Both the position numbers and the translations under genes were made by a program. Of a stretch of DNA of 64,000 bases, positions 18,626 to 27,595 are shown one piece after another (the first letter of the stretch is position 1; each line of letters opens with the position of its first letter). The notes beneath the pieces were generated by a model, which was given only the letters and a program-made list of their open reading frames with translations, was not told the origin of the DNA and ran no database searches. Source of the stretch: Streptacidiphilus sp. 4-A2 (lineage in GTDB: Bacteria; Actinomycetota; Actinomycetes; Streptomycetales; Streptomycetaceae); assembly GCA_014284505.1 (NCBI GenBank), contig JAAFYY010000001.1, positions 1,674,001-1,738,000 on the forward strand. Reading direction: 5' to 3'.

Positions 18626-19624
18626 GGCGAGCAGGCGGCGGAGCCAGCGGGTGCGGGCGGCGCGGGCGTCCCCGGTGAGGGCGATCCCCGGTGCCAGGCT
18701 GTCGAAGCCGTGCACGCCGCCGGGCCACACATGCAGTTCGGCCCGGCCGCCGGCCTGCCAGATCGCGTTCGCGTAGGCCACGCCTTCGTCCCGGAACATC
18801 TCGGCCGACCCGACCTCGACATAGGCCGGGGGCAGTCCGCGCAGGTCGGTGGCGCGGGCGGGGCCGCGTAGGGCGGCAGGTCCGCGGCGCCGTAGCGGTC
18901 GCCGAGCAGCGCCTGCCAGGCCGTCGTATGGGAGGTGAGATCCCAGCCGCCAAGACCCGACAGCTGCCGACTGGAGAAGGTGTCGCCGCGGTCGTCCAGC
19001 ATCGGGCACAGCAGCAGCTGCCCAGCGGGACCGGGCCGCCGCGGTCCCGGGTCAGCAGGGCCAGCGCGGCGGCGAGACCGCCCCCGCGCTCTTTCCGCCG
19101 ATGACGATCCGGTCCGCGTCGATGCCCAGCTCGGCCGCGTGCCCGGTCGCCCAGACCAGCCCGGCGTAGCAGTCCTCCAGCGGTCCCGGGTAGCGCGTCC
19201 GCGGTGCCAGCCGGTACTCGGCCGAGATGACCGCCACGCCCAGCGGGAGGGCCCATTCGCGCAGGATCCGTGGCAGCACGGACCACGCGTTGCCCATCAC
19301 CATCGCACCGCCGTGCAGGTAGTACAGCAGCGGCAGCCGCCCGGCGAGCCCGGACGGCCGGGCGCTCACCAGGGTCACCTCAGGCCCGTCCGGCGGTCCC
19401 GGCACCCGGAGCTCGGTCACCTCGAACCGGCCGCCGGCGCGGAGGTCCTCGACCGTCGGCCTGGGCCGGGCGGTGGCGTCCCGCCGCTGCCGGTCCGCCA
19501 GGTTCTCCGGGGTCAGCGGCTCCCCGGGCCTGCCGCCCGGGGGCCCCAGCACGACCGCCAGTTCGGGGTCGAGCGGCGGAGCCGGGGCGGGGGCGGGCTC
19601 CCGCGGTTCCAGGCCCGGACTCAT
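18593..19624 (-). CDS. alpha/beta hydrolase (hormone-sensitive-lipase type) with pentapeptide-repeat tail (frame broken)
   Basis: The HSL-type hydrolase signature is present: LYYLHGGAMVMGNAW oxyanion loop, AVISAEYRLAP, nucleophile IGGKSAGA, and the late acid/His pair in VEVGSAEMFRDEG ... WPGGVHGFDS. It would hydrolyse short esters. Shifts lie near 19075, 19020 and 18870. The nucleophile reads GKSAG rather than the usual GDSAG. The C-terminus is QSGHKQSGHK, made by the 15-bp repeats. The start ATG 19624 lacks a signal peptide. Confidence 0.82.
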
Positions 19625-19744
19625 GTCGCGCTCCCCGGCCGGACCACCGGCCGCCGCCCGCACGCCCGTCTGCCGCGCACCCGCCCTGAACCACCCATAC
19701 GGCCCAGCCAATCACACCGCCGGGCGCCGGCAGGCCGACACGGC

Positions 19745-19803
19745 GACAGGTCGCTGGGTCGACAGGTCGCTGGGTCGGTAGGTCGGCGAGTCGGCAGGTC
19801 GAC
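19745..19803. repeat. 16-bp tandem repeat in the hydrolase-amidase gap
   Basis: GACAGGTCGCTGGGTC occurs twice in tandem (19745-19760, 19761-19776) and decays into GGTAGGTCGGCGAGTCGGCAGGTCG-like units. It sits upstream of the hydrolase gene and downstream of the amidase gene. The role is unknown. Confidence 0.6.
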
Positions 19804-19837
19804 GGATCGGGATGCGCGGGCGCCCGGCTGCCGGTCT

Positions 19838-21241
19838 TCAGTCCTGGATCCGCTGCCAGGGCTGGTCCGCCTCCAGGGCGAAGGCCAGCTCCAGCAGGAT
19901 CCGGTCCTGGCCGTGCGCGGCCGACAGGTGCACGCCGATCGGCAGGCCGTCCTCGGTCTGCCCGGCAGGCAGCGAGATCCCGGGCGTGCCGGTCACATTG
20001 TTCAAGGGCGTGAACGCCACATACCGGTTCAGCCGGTCCATCAGTTCGTCGAAGGCCACATTCGGGCTGAGATGGCCGATCGGCGGCGCGACATGGGCCA
20101 GCACCGGCGAGAGCACCACATCCCGGTCGCGGAACTGGCTCGCGTACGCGGTCTCGGCCTGCCGCAGCCGCCGCAGCGCCCCCGGGACCCGGGGGAACTC
20201 GCGGCGGAAGCTGCGCCGCAGTCCGGTGGTGAGCCCGTCCAGCTTGCGCGCCTGGAAGCCCGGATCCAGCAGCAGCCTGCCGGTGGCCGCGATCAGAAAG
20301 GCGATCAGACCCCAGTAGAGCGTGAAGTCCCGGGCGAACTCGGGACTGAACGGCAGGCTCACCGTATCGACCTGATGGCCCATCGCCGCCAGCCGGGCGG
20401 CGGTCTGCTCGACCGCCCGGCGGGTCGGCTCGTCCGTCTTCGCCGTCGGCGAGTCGAGGACCACGCCGACCCGCAGCGGTCGCGCCCCCGGCCCCTCCAC
20501 CAGGCCCAGCGGGGGCAGCTCCGGATTGCGGTGGTACCGCTCGGCCTCCGCGAAGAAGGCGGCGGTGTCCCGGACCGAACGGGTGAGCACTCCGTCCGTG
20601 ACCAGGTCGATGGGCAGCCGCCGGCCCTGGTCGTTGGCCACCAGCCGTCCGCGGGTGGGCTTCAGACCGACCAGACCGCAGCAGGCCGCCGGGATCCGGA
20701 TCGAGCCCCCGCCGTCGTTGGCGTGCGCGATGGGCACCACCCCGGACGCCACCAGTGCCGCCGAGCCGCCCGAGGACGCCCCCGGCGAGCGCGAGGGCTC
20801 CCAGGGATTGCGCACCGGCACGGCCGTGGGGAACTCGGTCGAGGCGTTCAGCCCGAACTCCGGCAGCCTGGTCTTGCCCAGCACCACCAGACCGGTGCTC
20901 AGGAACTGGTCCGCGAAGCCCGAGCTGCGCCGGGCGGGACGCGCCCGGAAGGCCGCGGTGCCGTAGTTGGTCGGCATGCCGCGGAGATCCACGTTGTCCT
21001 TCAGGTACGTGGGGACGCCGAACAGCGCCGTCCCGGAGCCGACCGGCGCCCGGTGCGGCCGGTGGTAGGCCGTGAAGGCGACCGGCGCCAGGGCCGCATC
21101 CACCTTCCGGGCCCGCGCCACCGCGGCCGCGGCCAGTTCGTCCGGGCTGACCTCGCCGCTGCGCACCAGGCCCGCCAGGCCCACGGCGTCATAGTCAGCC
21201 AGCGCGTCGTCGTCGAACGCGTGCACCCGTTCGCCTGCCAT
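19838..21241 (-). CDS. amidase signature family hydrolase
   Basis: This intact 467-residue enzyme carries the Ser-cisSer-Lys triad of the amidase signature family: Lys in YLKDN, cis-Ser in GGGSIRIPA and nucleophile Ser in SPGASSGGSAALVASG. The C-terminal half has FTPLNNVTGTPGISLPAG, where a substrate pocket lies in related enzymes. Members hydrolyse aliphatic or aromatic amides or carbamates; the substrate cannot be read from sequence. The ATG at 21241 follows a short promoter region shared with the divergent MDMPI-type gene. Confidence 0.9.
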   Translation of the reverse strand: MAGERVHAFDDDALADYDAVGLAGLVRSGEVSPDELAAAAVARARKVDAALAPVAFTAYHRPHRAPVGSGTALFGVPTYLKDNVDLRGMPTNYGTAAFRARPARRSSGFADQFLSTGLVVLGKTRLPEFGLNASTEFPTAVPVRNPWEPSRSPGASSGGSAALVASGVVPIAHANDGGGSIRIPAACCGLVGLKPTRGRLVANDQGRRLPIDLVTDGVLTRSVRDTAAFFAEAERYHRNPELPPLGLVEGPGARPLRVGVVLDSPTAKTDEPTRRAVEQTAARLAAMGHQVDTVSLPFSPEFARDFTLYWGLIAFLIAATGRLLLDPGFQARKLDGLTTGLRRSFRREFPRVPGALRRLRQAETAYASQFRDRDVVLSPVLAHVAPPIGHLSPNVAFDELMDRLNRYVAFTPLNNVTGTPGISLPAGQTEDGLPIGVHLSAAHGQDRILLELAFALEADQPWQRIQD

Positions 21242-21375
21242 GCGACCCCTACCTACCAACCGGTAATGCCACGGGAATTCAGCAGTGTAGACGAGAAGTT
21301 CGTGACAGATCAGTAGTCGTGGGCGGCCACTCGGCCGTACGTGCGCGCGGTCCTGGACATGTAGTCTCCGGAGCC

Positions 21376-22020
21376 ATGGCAACGATCTTCGAGGATTACC
21401 TGGCAGCGGCGGACGCGGCGATGGCACTGCTGGCATCGGACGAGGTGGCAGCCCGCTGGGACGAGCCGAGTGCGTGCGCGGGCTTCACGGTCGGTGGGCT
21501 GGCGGCGCATCTCGGGTGGCAGGTGCAGTCGGCGCGTGGGCGCTGGAGTCCCGCGCCCGGCCCGGACGCACCGCTGACCGGCCTGCTGGAGCACTACGCG
21601 GGCGCGGCCTGGGTCGGCGCCGATCTCGACGCGCCGGTGAATGTCACGATCAAGGAGACCGAGGAGGAGCGCTCCAAGGCGGGCCCCGCCGAGGTCCTGC
21701 GGCTGACCCGCGAGGCGCGGGACGAGGCCGCCCGGCAGCTGGCGGCGATGGCACCGGAGGATGTGGTGGCGATGCCGTGGATCGAGGGCCGGGCCGTCAC
21801 CGCGGCAGTCCTGCTCTCCACGCGGCTGATGGAGCTGCTGGTGCACGGCGACGACCTGGCCGTGAGCGTCGACGTGCCGACGGCGGCGGTGACGGACTCG
21901 GCGTACGAGCGGGTCAACGACCTGCTGGTACGCCTCGCGGCGCGCCGGCACGGGCCGGTGGCGGTACTCCGGGCGCTCTCCCGCTCCGAGCGGGCACCGC
22001 AGACGGTTTCCGCCTTCTGA
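21376..22020 (+). CDS. maleylpyruvate isomerase N-terminal domain (MDMPI/DinB-like) protein
   Basis: This intact 215-residue protein has the four-helix MDMPI layout: WDEPSACAGFTVGGLAAHLGWQV supplies the first conserved His, and STRLMELLVHGDDLAVSV the second. Actinobacterial relatives use mycothiol as cofactor for isomerase or S-transfer reactions, or simply bind metal. The ATG 21376 has CCGGAG upstream. It runs divergently from the amidase and convergently to the zinc island, from which a hairpin separates it. Confidence 0.8.
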   Translation: MATIFEDYLAAADAAMALLASDEVAARWDEPSACAGFTVGGLAAHLGWQVQSARGRWSPAPGPDAPLTGLLEHYAGAAWVGADLDAPVNVTIKETEEERSKAGPAEVLRLTREARDEAARQLAAMAPEDVVAMPWIEGRAVTAAVLLSTRLMELLVHGDDLAVSVDVPTAAVTDSAYERVNDLLVRLAARRHGPVAVLRALSRSERAPQTVSAF

Positions 22021-22038
22021 TCCCGGCCGCCTTCTGAT

Positions 22039-22066
22039 CCCGGCCGCGGCGGGGGCCGCGGCCGGG
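22039..22066. terminator. bidirectional terminator hairpin
   Basis: CCCGGCCGCGGC pairs perfectly with GCCGCGGCCGGG around a GGGG loop. It lies between the MDMPI-type gene and the convergent rpmF. Confidence 0.7.
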
Positions 22067-22109
22067 GACCGGCGCTGTGGGGCGGCACGGACAGCCAGCC
22101 CCGCGCGGC

Positions 22110-22274
22110 TCAGGGCGTGAGCAGTCCGCGTTCGTAGGCGGGGACCAGGTTGATGGGAACGAGGTGCGTGCTTCCGTCGATGGTGATCGGCACGAGCTGC
22201 GGGGCGGTTGCCTTCCACTGGGCCCGGCGGTGGCGGGTGTTGCTGCGGGAGGTCTTGCGCTTGGGAACGGCCAT
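22110..22274 (-). CDS. rpmF: ribosomal protein bL32, cysteine-free form
   Basis: The 54-residue product reads [20 protein letters not shown] and continues with [20 protein letters not shown], clearly bL32. Zinc-binding bL32 has four cysteines; this one has none, so it is the zinc-independent paralogue used when zinc is scarce. It is the last gene of the minus-strand operon rpmB-rpsN-cobW-rpsR-rpmF, which is led by a Zur box near 24500. The frame is intact and the length normal. Confidence 0.95.
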   Translation of the reverse strand: MAVPKRKTSRSNTRHRRAQWKATAPQLVPITIDGSTHLVPINLVPAYERGLLTP

Positions 22275-22299
22275 GGGAGGTCTCCGGCGGGGAAGTCGG

Positions 22300-22533
22300 T
22301 CAGCGGGCGGTGGAGGAGTACGGGAGCAGGGCCATCTCGCGGGCGTTCTTGATCGCCCGGGCCATCGCCCGCTGCTGCTGGACGTCGAGCCGGGTTCCGG
22401 CGGGCTCGGATCCCCCGTCGGGAACCGAACTTCCGCAGCAGGGTGCCCTTGTAGTCGATGTAGTGATTCCGGCCTCGATCAGCGGGTTCGGGCGCGGTCG
22501 GGCCGGTCGGCCGGGTGCGGCGCGCTTGGCCAT
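22300..22533 (-). CDS. rpsR: ribosomal protein bS18, alternative copy (frame broken)
   Basis: The N-terminus [18 protein letters not shown] and C-terminus [24 protein letters not shown] are bS18, with [10 protein letters not shown] in another frame between them. Shifts near 22470 and 22430 interrupt an otherwise standard ~77-residue protein. Streptomycetes carry a second rpsR in the Zur-controlled ribosomal cluster, and the position here, 25 nt before rpmF and after the CobW-like gene, matches that copy. The repaired middle shows no obvious zinc ligands. Confidence 0.88.
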   Translation of the reverse strand: MAKRAAPGRPARPRPNPLIEAGITTSTTRAPCCGSSVPDGGSEPAGTRLDVQQQRAMARAIKNAREMALLPYSSTAR

Positions 22534-22631
22534 CTCGGCTGCTCCGTTCGTGGGTTGTGGGCGGTCGTTGTCGGCGGTCGTTGCGGGCAGTCCTTGTCGG
22601 TGGCCGCAATGACCGGGTGGAGCGCGGGCGT

Positions 22632-23847
22632 TCAGGAGACCGGGTCGAGTACGTCCTCGAAGGCGTCCGGGAGGGCCTTCCAGCCCGGCTCCCCCGCAGC
22701 GAGCTCCTCGTCGGTGAGCAGGCAGGAGTCGAGCAGCCCGAGGATCCCGTCGGCGTCCAGCCCCTCGGCGGTGAAGCTGAGTTGCTGCACCCGGTCGCCG
22801 TGCATCGGGTGCCAGTCGAGGGCGGCGGCGGCACGGCGGGTGGGCGGGTAGAGCTCCCAGACCGCGTCCGGGAGGGCCGCCAGCCAGGGCCCGCACTCCT
22901 CGATCGCGAGGTTGGCCCCGCGCAGTCCCAGGCCAGCATCAGCTCGGGGCGTTCGCCAGCCAGAACCGGCCCCTGCTGCGCTGCGCGGCAGGCACCAGGA
23001 GCTCCAGCGCCTGGTGCAGCCGGGCCGGGTGCAGCGGGCGGCGGCGCTCCCACACCACGGTCGCCACCCCGTCCTCGTCCTGCTCCTGGGGCAGCAGGGC
23101 GAGCGCCGGGTTGACCCGGTCCCGGGCCGCGGGCACGTCGAAGCCGCCGAGCGCCGCGCGGACCAGCGCGCCACTGCCCAGCCGCACCGTGCGGGCGGTG
23201 GGGTGCAGCTGCCGGAGCATCGCGAGACCGGCGGTCCGTTCGGCCGATCCGCCCGGTCGGCCGACCAAAGGGACGGCCAGGACCGTGGCGTACTCGACCT
23301 GGTGGGCCAGCGCCTCGGCGCGGGTGCGGGTGTCGCCGGAGCTGGTGTGCAGGCCGCACTCGGCCAGCTCGTCGGAGACCGACAGCTCCTCGACCAGCCG
23401 CAGCGGGTCCACCGCGGTGACCACTCCGGCGAGTTCGACCACCTCGTGCATACAGCGGCCGCCGGTCTCGCCACCGGCGATCAGCTCGACCGCCGGATGC
23501 GGGTCGCTGCCGCCCCACAGCTCGACGATCGCCAGCCCGTGTTGCCCCTCCTCCGAGATGCGCACGAGTTCCGGCAGCAGGTCCACCCGCAGGGCGCAGC
23601 AGGGGCAGTCGTTGGTCAAGGGAACCTCGGCCTGCCCGAACGTGCGGCTGCGGTCCTGGAGTTCGCGGCGCACCAGGCCCGCCGAGGCGTCCCGCAGGTC
23701 ATGGCGCAGGACGATGCCGTTGATGCAGTTTCGGAGCAACTCCCTTACGGTCTCCTGGCGTTCGCGCTCATGCAGCCCGGCCACCACCACGACCGGGAGT
23801 CTGACGGCCCGGGGTTCGGCGGCCCGGGGTTCGATGTCTGCGGACAC
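22632..23847 (-). CDS. CobW/COG0523-like protein lacking the P-loop (frame broken)
   Basis: The CxCC-type metal site appears as NDCPCCALR, followed by VELWGGSDPHPAVE and a CobW C-terminal domain (WHPMHGDRVQQLSFTAEGLD, CLLTDEELAAG). COG0523 proteins are GTP-driven zinc metallochaperones, but the Walker A site expected in VVVVAGLHERERQET has no GKS/T. GTPase activity is therefore doubtful. One shift near 22940 breaks a ~400-residue protein. GTG 23847 has GGAGG 6 nt upstream. It sits between rpsN and rpsR in the Zur operon, so a zinc-starvation role is strongly implied. Confidence 0.87.
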
Positions 23848-23858
23848 AGGTGGCCTCC

Positions 23859-24164
23859 CTACCAGCTGGACTTGCGGACGCCGGGCAGCCGGCCCGCGTG
23901 GGCCAGTTCGCGCAGGTTGATCCGGGAGAGGCCGAAGGTGCGCTGGTAGCCGCGCGGGCGGCCGTCGATGCTGTCGCGGTTGCGCAGCCGGGTGGCGCTG
24001 GCGTCGCGCGGCTGGCGCTCCAGTTCGCGCCGGGCGTCGGCGCGCTGCTCGGGCGTACTGGCGGGGGCGGCGATGACCCGCTTGAGCTCGGCGCGGCGGG
24101 TGGCGTAGCGGGCGATGATCCGGCGGCGCTGCTCGTTCTTGGCGATTTTGCTCTGCTTTGCCAT
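23859..24164 (-). CDS. rpsN: ribosomal protein uS14, cysteine-free long form
   Basis: This intact 101-residue uS14 ([40 protein letters not shown]) has no CxxC pairs. The zinc-binding form is ~61 residues with four cysteines, so this is the zinc-independent long form. Its ATG shares one base with the rpmB stop (TGATG), so the two are translationally coupled. Confidence 0.95.
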   Translation of the reverse strand: MAKQSKIAKNEQRRRIIARYATRRAELKRVIAAPASTPEQRADARRELERQPRDASATRLRNRDSIDGRPRGYQRTFGLSRINLRELAHAGRLPGVRKSSW

Positions 24165-24400
24165 CAGACCTTCCCTCCGCGCGCCCGGATGCGGGCCACC
24201 GCGGCCTCGATGCCGATGCTGTCGACGGTCTTGAGGCCCTTGGTGCTGAGGGTGAGCCGGATGTGACGGCCCTCGCTGGGCAGCCAGTAGCGCTTGTGCT
24301 GGATGTTGGGGTCGAAGCGACGCTTGGTTCGGCGGTGCGAGTGCGAGATCGCGTTGCCGAATCCGGGTTTGCGGCCGGTCAGTTGGCAGTGGGCGGACAT
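24164..24400 (-). CDS. rpmB: ribosomal protein bL28, alternative copy
   Basis: This 78-residue protein ([40 protein letters not shown]) is bL28. Only one cysteine is present, so the four-Cys zinc site of the C+ form cannot be built. It is the first gene of the minus-strand operon, about 100 nt from the Zur box, and its stop overlaps the start of rpsN. Confidence 0.95.
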   Translation of the reverse strand: MSAHCQLTGRKPGFGNAISHSHRRTKRRFDPNIQHKRYWLPSEGRHIRLTLSTKGLKTVDSIGIEAAVARIRARGGKV

Positions 24401-24496
24401 CGGGGCTCCTGTGGACGGAGGGTGCCGGGGCGCGACAGGGCAACGCTCCCGGGGCGGACGTGTGGCTCCGCCGGGCTGCTTCGCACTCTACCCTAA

Positions 24497-24515
24497 TGAA
24501 AATGGAATTCATTTT
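24497..24515. promoter_or_regulatory. Zur box in the bidirectional rpmB/rpmG promoter
   Basis: TGAAAATGGAATTCA (24497-24511) matches 12 of 15 positions of the Streptomyces Zur consensus as I recall it, TGAAAATGATTTTCA. The overlapping AAAATGGAATTCATTTT is also a near-perfect palindrome. It is the only AT-rich spot between the divergent ribosomal operons and lies 65 nt from rpmG and 97 nt from rpmB. Zinc-loaded Zur would shut both. Confidence 0.8.
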
Positions 24516-24579
24516 GCTATAGTCTCGTCCCGGCCCGACCGTTCGTCACCGACCCGAGGAACCACCCGAGGAGGAGCCC

Positions 24580-24744
24580 ATGGCCCGCAATGAACTGCGC
24601 CCGATCATCAAGCTCAGGTCCACCGCCGGAACCGGCTACACGTACGTCACCCGCAAGAACCGGCGCAACGACCCGGACCGGCTGACGCTGCGCAAGTACG
24701 ACCCCGTCGTCCGCCGGCACGTGCTCTTCCGCGAAGAGCGCTGA
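24580..24744 (+). CDS. rpmG: ribosomal protein bL33, cysteine-free form
   Basis: The 54-residue product ([44 protein letters not shown]) is bL33 without the two CxxC pairs of the zinc form. The start ATG 24580 has CGAGGAGG just upstream. It leads the short plus-strand operon with rpmE2 and faces rpmB across the Zur box. Confidence 0.95.
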   Translation: MARNELRPIIKLRSTAGTGYTYVTRKNRRNDPDRLTLRKYDPVVRRHVLFREER

Positions 24745-24778
24745 CCCGCCAACTGCCCACCACCACAGGAGCTTTCAG

Positions 24779-25042
24779 ATGCAGCACGGCATCCACCCGA
24801 GTACCCGTCCGGTCGTCTTCCGCGACCGGGTCGGCGGCCTCACCTTCCTCACCCGGTCCACCGCCACCAGCAGCGCCACCATCGCGTGGGAGGACGGCAA
24901 CACCTACCCGGTGATCGACGTCGAGATCTCCTCGGCCAGCCACCCGTTCTACACCGGCAAGTCCCGCGTGCTGGACACGGCCGGCCGGGTCGAACGGTTC
25001 CAGCGGCGCTACGGGCTCGCCCAGCCGCAGGCGCAGTCGTGA
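24779..25042 (+). CDS. rpmE2: ribosomal protein bL31, type B
   Basis: The 87-residue product ([58 protein letters not shown]) is the type B bL31. It lacks the CxxC of the type A zinc form and has the longer C-terminus. It starts 34 nt after rpmG with AGGAG upstream. In related genomes, replacement of the zinc form by this protein releases stored zinc and is under Zur. Confidence 0.95.
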   Translation: MQHGIHPSTRPVVFRDRVGGLTFLTRSTATSSATIAWEDGNTYPVIDVEISSASHPFYTGKSRVLDTAGRVERFQRRYGLAQPQAQS

Positions 25043-25157
25043 CCGAGCGCGTGGCCGACCACCTGGACCACGGCCAGCACGCCCCGCTTGCCGGGCAGTC
25101 GGCCGAGCGGGCGCCCCAGCCGGTGTGAACGGCCGCGCCCGGCCCCGCTGAGAGTGG

Positions 25158-26221
25158 TCAGCCCAGCAGCGGGAGGACTTCCGCGCCGAGCCGGGCGAGG
25201 TTGCGCAGGGTGCCGCTGCGGCTTCCGCTGCCCTCCGCCAGCGCGCGAAGCGGCGGATGCCGGTGTGCTCGGCGGTGCGGGCCAGGCGCCTGGCGCACAG
25301 CGCGGGGGTGCCCACCGGGTGCAGGTCGCAGAGCAGCCGGGTGTAGCCGTACGGGTCGCGCGGGCGCTGCTCGCGTCCGTCGACGGTACGGTGCGCGCCC
25401 AGCCCGGCGCGCAGCCAGCCGGGCAGCGACCCGGTGAGCAGCCGGCGGGCGTCGGCGGTGGTGTCGGCGATCTGGACCACGCCGACGGCCAGGTGCTGTC
25501 CGCCCAGCCGGTCGATGTGCTCCGGGCTGTGGCCCGCGGTGCGTGCGGCGGCGGCGTAGGCCGTGACCATCTCGGCCTTCTCCTGGTCCCCGCAGTGCAT
25601 GCCCAGCAGCATCGGCAGGCCGCGTTCGGCCGCCAGCCGCAGTGTGCCGGGCGAGGTGCAGGCCACCGAGACCGGCGGCCCGGCCGCGTCGGCCGCCGGG
25701 TCGGCCCGGGGTACGACCTCGACCTCGGGGAATCTGTAGCGGGCTCCCGCGGCGCCCACCCGGGCGGAGCCGAGCCAGCGCAGCAGCAGGTCCAGGGATT
25801 CCGGGAAGTCCCGGTCGAAGGCCCGCAGTCCGGTGCCGAGGACGTCCAGGTCGATCCAGGGCCCGCCGCGGCCGACCCCGAGGCGGAACCGGCCGCCGGT
25901 GGTGAGGTGCAGCAGCGCCGCCTGCTCCCCCAGCGCCACCGGGTGCGTGGTGGACAGCACGCTGACGGCGGTCCCGACGGTGATCCGGCGGGTGCGGCCG
26001 AGCAGCAGCGCGGCCAGGGTGATCGCGGACGGGCACACCCCGTAGGGCACGAAGTGGTGTTCGGCGAGCCAGACACTGTCCAGTCCGGCCGCCTCGGCGG
26101 CGGTCGCCGCGTCCACCGTTCGGGTGAGCGCCTGGGTGTGGCTCTGACCGGGGAACTGCGCGGCCGGCAGGAAGGCCCCGATGCGGATCCCGTCGCCGGT
26201 GGCGGTGGTGGTCGTGTCCAT
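25158..26221 (-). CDS. LLM-class flavin-dependent oxidoreductase (frame broken)
   Basis: This luciferase-like (bacterial luciferase/alkanal monooxygenase superfamily) protein shows LDSVWLAEHHFVPYG, ITVGTAVSVLSTTHPVALGEQAALL and GGRFRLGVGRGGP, which build the F420- or FMN-binding TIM barrel. A shift near 25240 separates the last ~30 residues; repaired length is about 355. It begins 17 nt after the zur stop on the same strand, so it is probably co-transcribed with the zinc-uptake genes. What it oxidises is unknown. Confidence 0.85.
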
Positions 26222-26238
26222 CGGGGCCTTCCCCTGTG

Positions 26239-26736
26239 TCAGCCCGCCGCGCTCTCGGCCGCGGTGCAGGTGGTGCAGGTGCCGGTCAGCTCGACCGTGT
26301 GCTGGACCTCGGCGAAGCCGTAGCTCCGCGCGATCAGCTCGGCCCAGGCCTCGACCGGGCCGGCGTCCAGCGGCAGGCTCCGGCCGCACCGGCGGCACAG
26401 CAGGTAGTGGGCATGGTCGGCGTCGGGCCGGTAGCGGTAAAGCCGCTCGCCCTTGCTGTCGCGCACCACCTCGGTCCTGCCTGCCTTGGTCAGCGCGGCC
26501 AGGACCCGGTAGACGGTGCTCAGGCCGGTCTGCGTGCCGGCCGTCTGCATGGCGTGGTGCAGTGCCTGGGCGCTGGCGAAGTCGGGCCGGGCGGCCAGCG
26601 CCTCCAGGATCTCCGAGCGCTGCGGGGTGCTGCGCCCCAGCAGGGCGACGTCCCGGGCGTACGGCCGGGACCGGCCTCCTGGGGCGCCGGGCCCGGCGTG
26701 GCTGCCGGGCCCGGTCTGCTCGTCGGTGTCGGCCAT
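26239..26736 (-). CDS. zur: zinc uptake regulator, Fur family
   Basis: The 165-residue product has a Fur winged helix (TPQRSEILEALAARPDFASAQALH, TGLSTVYRVLAALTKAGRTEVV) and the zinc ligands HAHYLLCRRCGRSLPLD and CTTCTAAE, giving two CxxC pairs for structural zinc plus His residues for sensing. The short N-terminal tail is not conserved. It starts 6 nt after the znuB stop, so the regulator is encoded in the uptake operon it presumably represses. The surrounding ribosomal and uptake genes make Zur, rather than Fur or Mur, the right assignment. Confidence 0.92.
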   Translation of the reverse strand: MADTDEQTGPGSHAGPGAPGGRSRPYARDVALLGRSTPQRSEILEALAARPDFASAQALHHAMQTAGTQTGLSTVYRVLAALTKAGRTEVVRDSKGERLYRYRPDADHAHYLLCRRCGRSLPLDAGPVEAWAELIARSYGFAEVQHTVELTGTCTTCTAAESAAG

Positions 26737-26741
26737 CAGCG

Positions 26742-27593
26742 CTACCTCCCCCGGTTCACGCGGCTGCCCCCCCCCGCGGCGGTTGCGAGGGTTCTCGCCG
26801 GGCTGAGCAACTGCCGTGCCCAGCACCAGAGCTGGGCGAGCAGGTAGCTGCCGCTGGCGAACGCGGTGACATAGAAGCCGATGGGCCAGTCGGTCTGGTA
26901 CGACGCGGCGATCGCGCCCCAGACGCAGGCCAGCGCGATCAGTACGGCCAGGGCCATGGCCCGCAGTGGATGCGGGGTCAGCCGGCGGGCGGCCGCAGAG
27001 GGGCCGACCATCAGGCTGAACATCAGCAGCGCGCCCACCACCGGTACGGCGGTGGTGGTGGCCAGGGCGACCACCACCAGGAAGGCCATCTCCATCCGGT
27101 GCACCCGCACTCCGCGCGCCGCCGCGACCTCCGGTGTCACCGAGGCCAGCAGCAGCGGCCGGTACAGCACCGCCACCGCGAGCAGGCAGAGTGCGCCGAG
27201 CAGCGCGGTCACCCCGATCTCGTTGCTGCTGACGCCGAGCACCTCGCCGAAGAGCAGGGCGTAGATCTCGGGGGCGTACTCGGTGCTCCAGCTCAGGAAC
27301 AGCGAGCCGGTGCCCAGCAGCATGGCCACGGCCAGGGCGGTGACCACGTCGTGGCGTCCGCGCCGGCCGAGCAGGCCGATGCCGAGCGCGGCGACGAGGG
27401 AGAACACGCCCAGGCCGAGCAGGGTGCTCGCACCGAGCAGGCCGGCTCCGGCGGCTCCGGCGAAGGCCGACTGCGGTACGGCGTGGGCGACGAAGGTCGA
27501 ACCGCGCAGCACCACGAAGAACCCGACGACGGCGGCGACCACGGCGACGATGCCGGCCACGACCCAGGCGTTGAGCATGTAGGAGGCGAACAT
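26742..27593 (-). CDS. znuB: zinc ABC transporter permease, second copy
   Basis: This intact 283-residue ABC-3 permease has about eight hydrophobic segments, VVLRGSTFVAHAVPQSAFAG in the first half and FLVVVALATTTAVPVVGALLMFSLMVGPSAAARRL in the conserved loop and helix that meet the ATPase. It is distinct in sequence from the preceding permease and starts 3 nt after it. Two different permease genes suggest a heterodimeric channel, or two importers sharing ZnuA and ZnuC. Confidence 0.9.
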   Translation of the reverse strand: MFASYMLNAWVVAGIVAVVAAVVGFFVVLRGSTFVAHAVPQSAFAGAAGAGLLGASTLLGLGVFSLVAALGIGLLGRRGRHDVVTALAVAMLLGTGSLFLSWSTEYAPEIYALLFGEVLGVSSNEIGVTALLGALCLLAVAVLYRPLLLASVTPEVAAARGVRVHRMEMAFLVVVALATTTAVPVVGALLMFSLMVGPSAAARRLTPHPLRAMALAVLIALACVWGAIAASYQTDWPIGFYVTAFASGSYLLAQLWCWARQLLSPARTLATAAGGGSRVNRGR

Positions 27594-27595
27594 GG

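Noticed and set aside
25039..25128. 29-codon His-containing frame overlapping the rpmE2 stop as GTGA
   Set aside because: There is no ribosome-binding site, it is very short, and conservation cannot be judged. The His residues near a zinc locus are tempting but may be chance.
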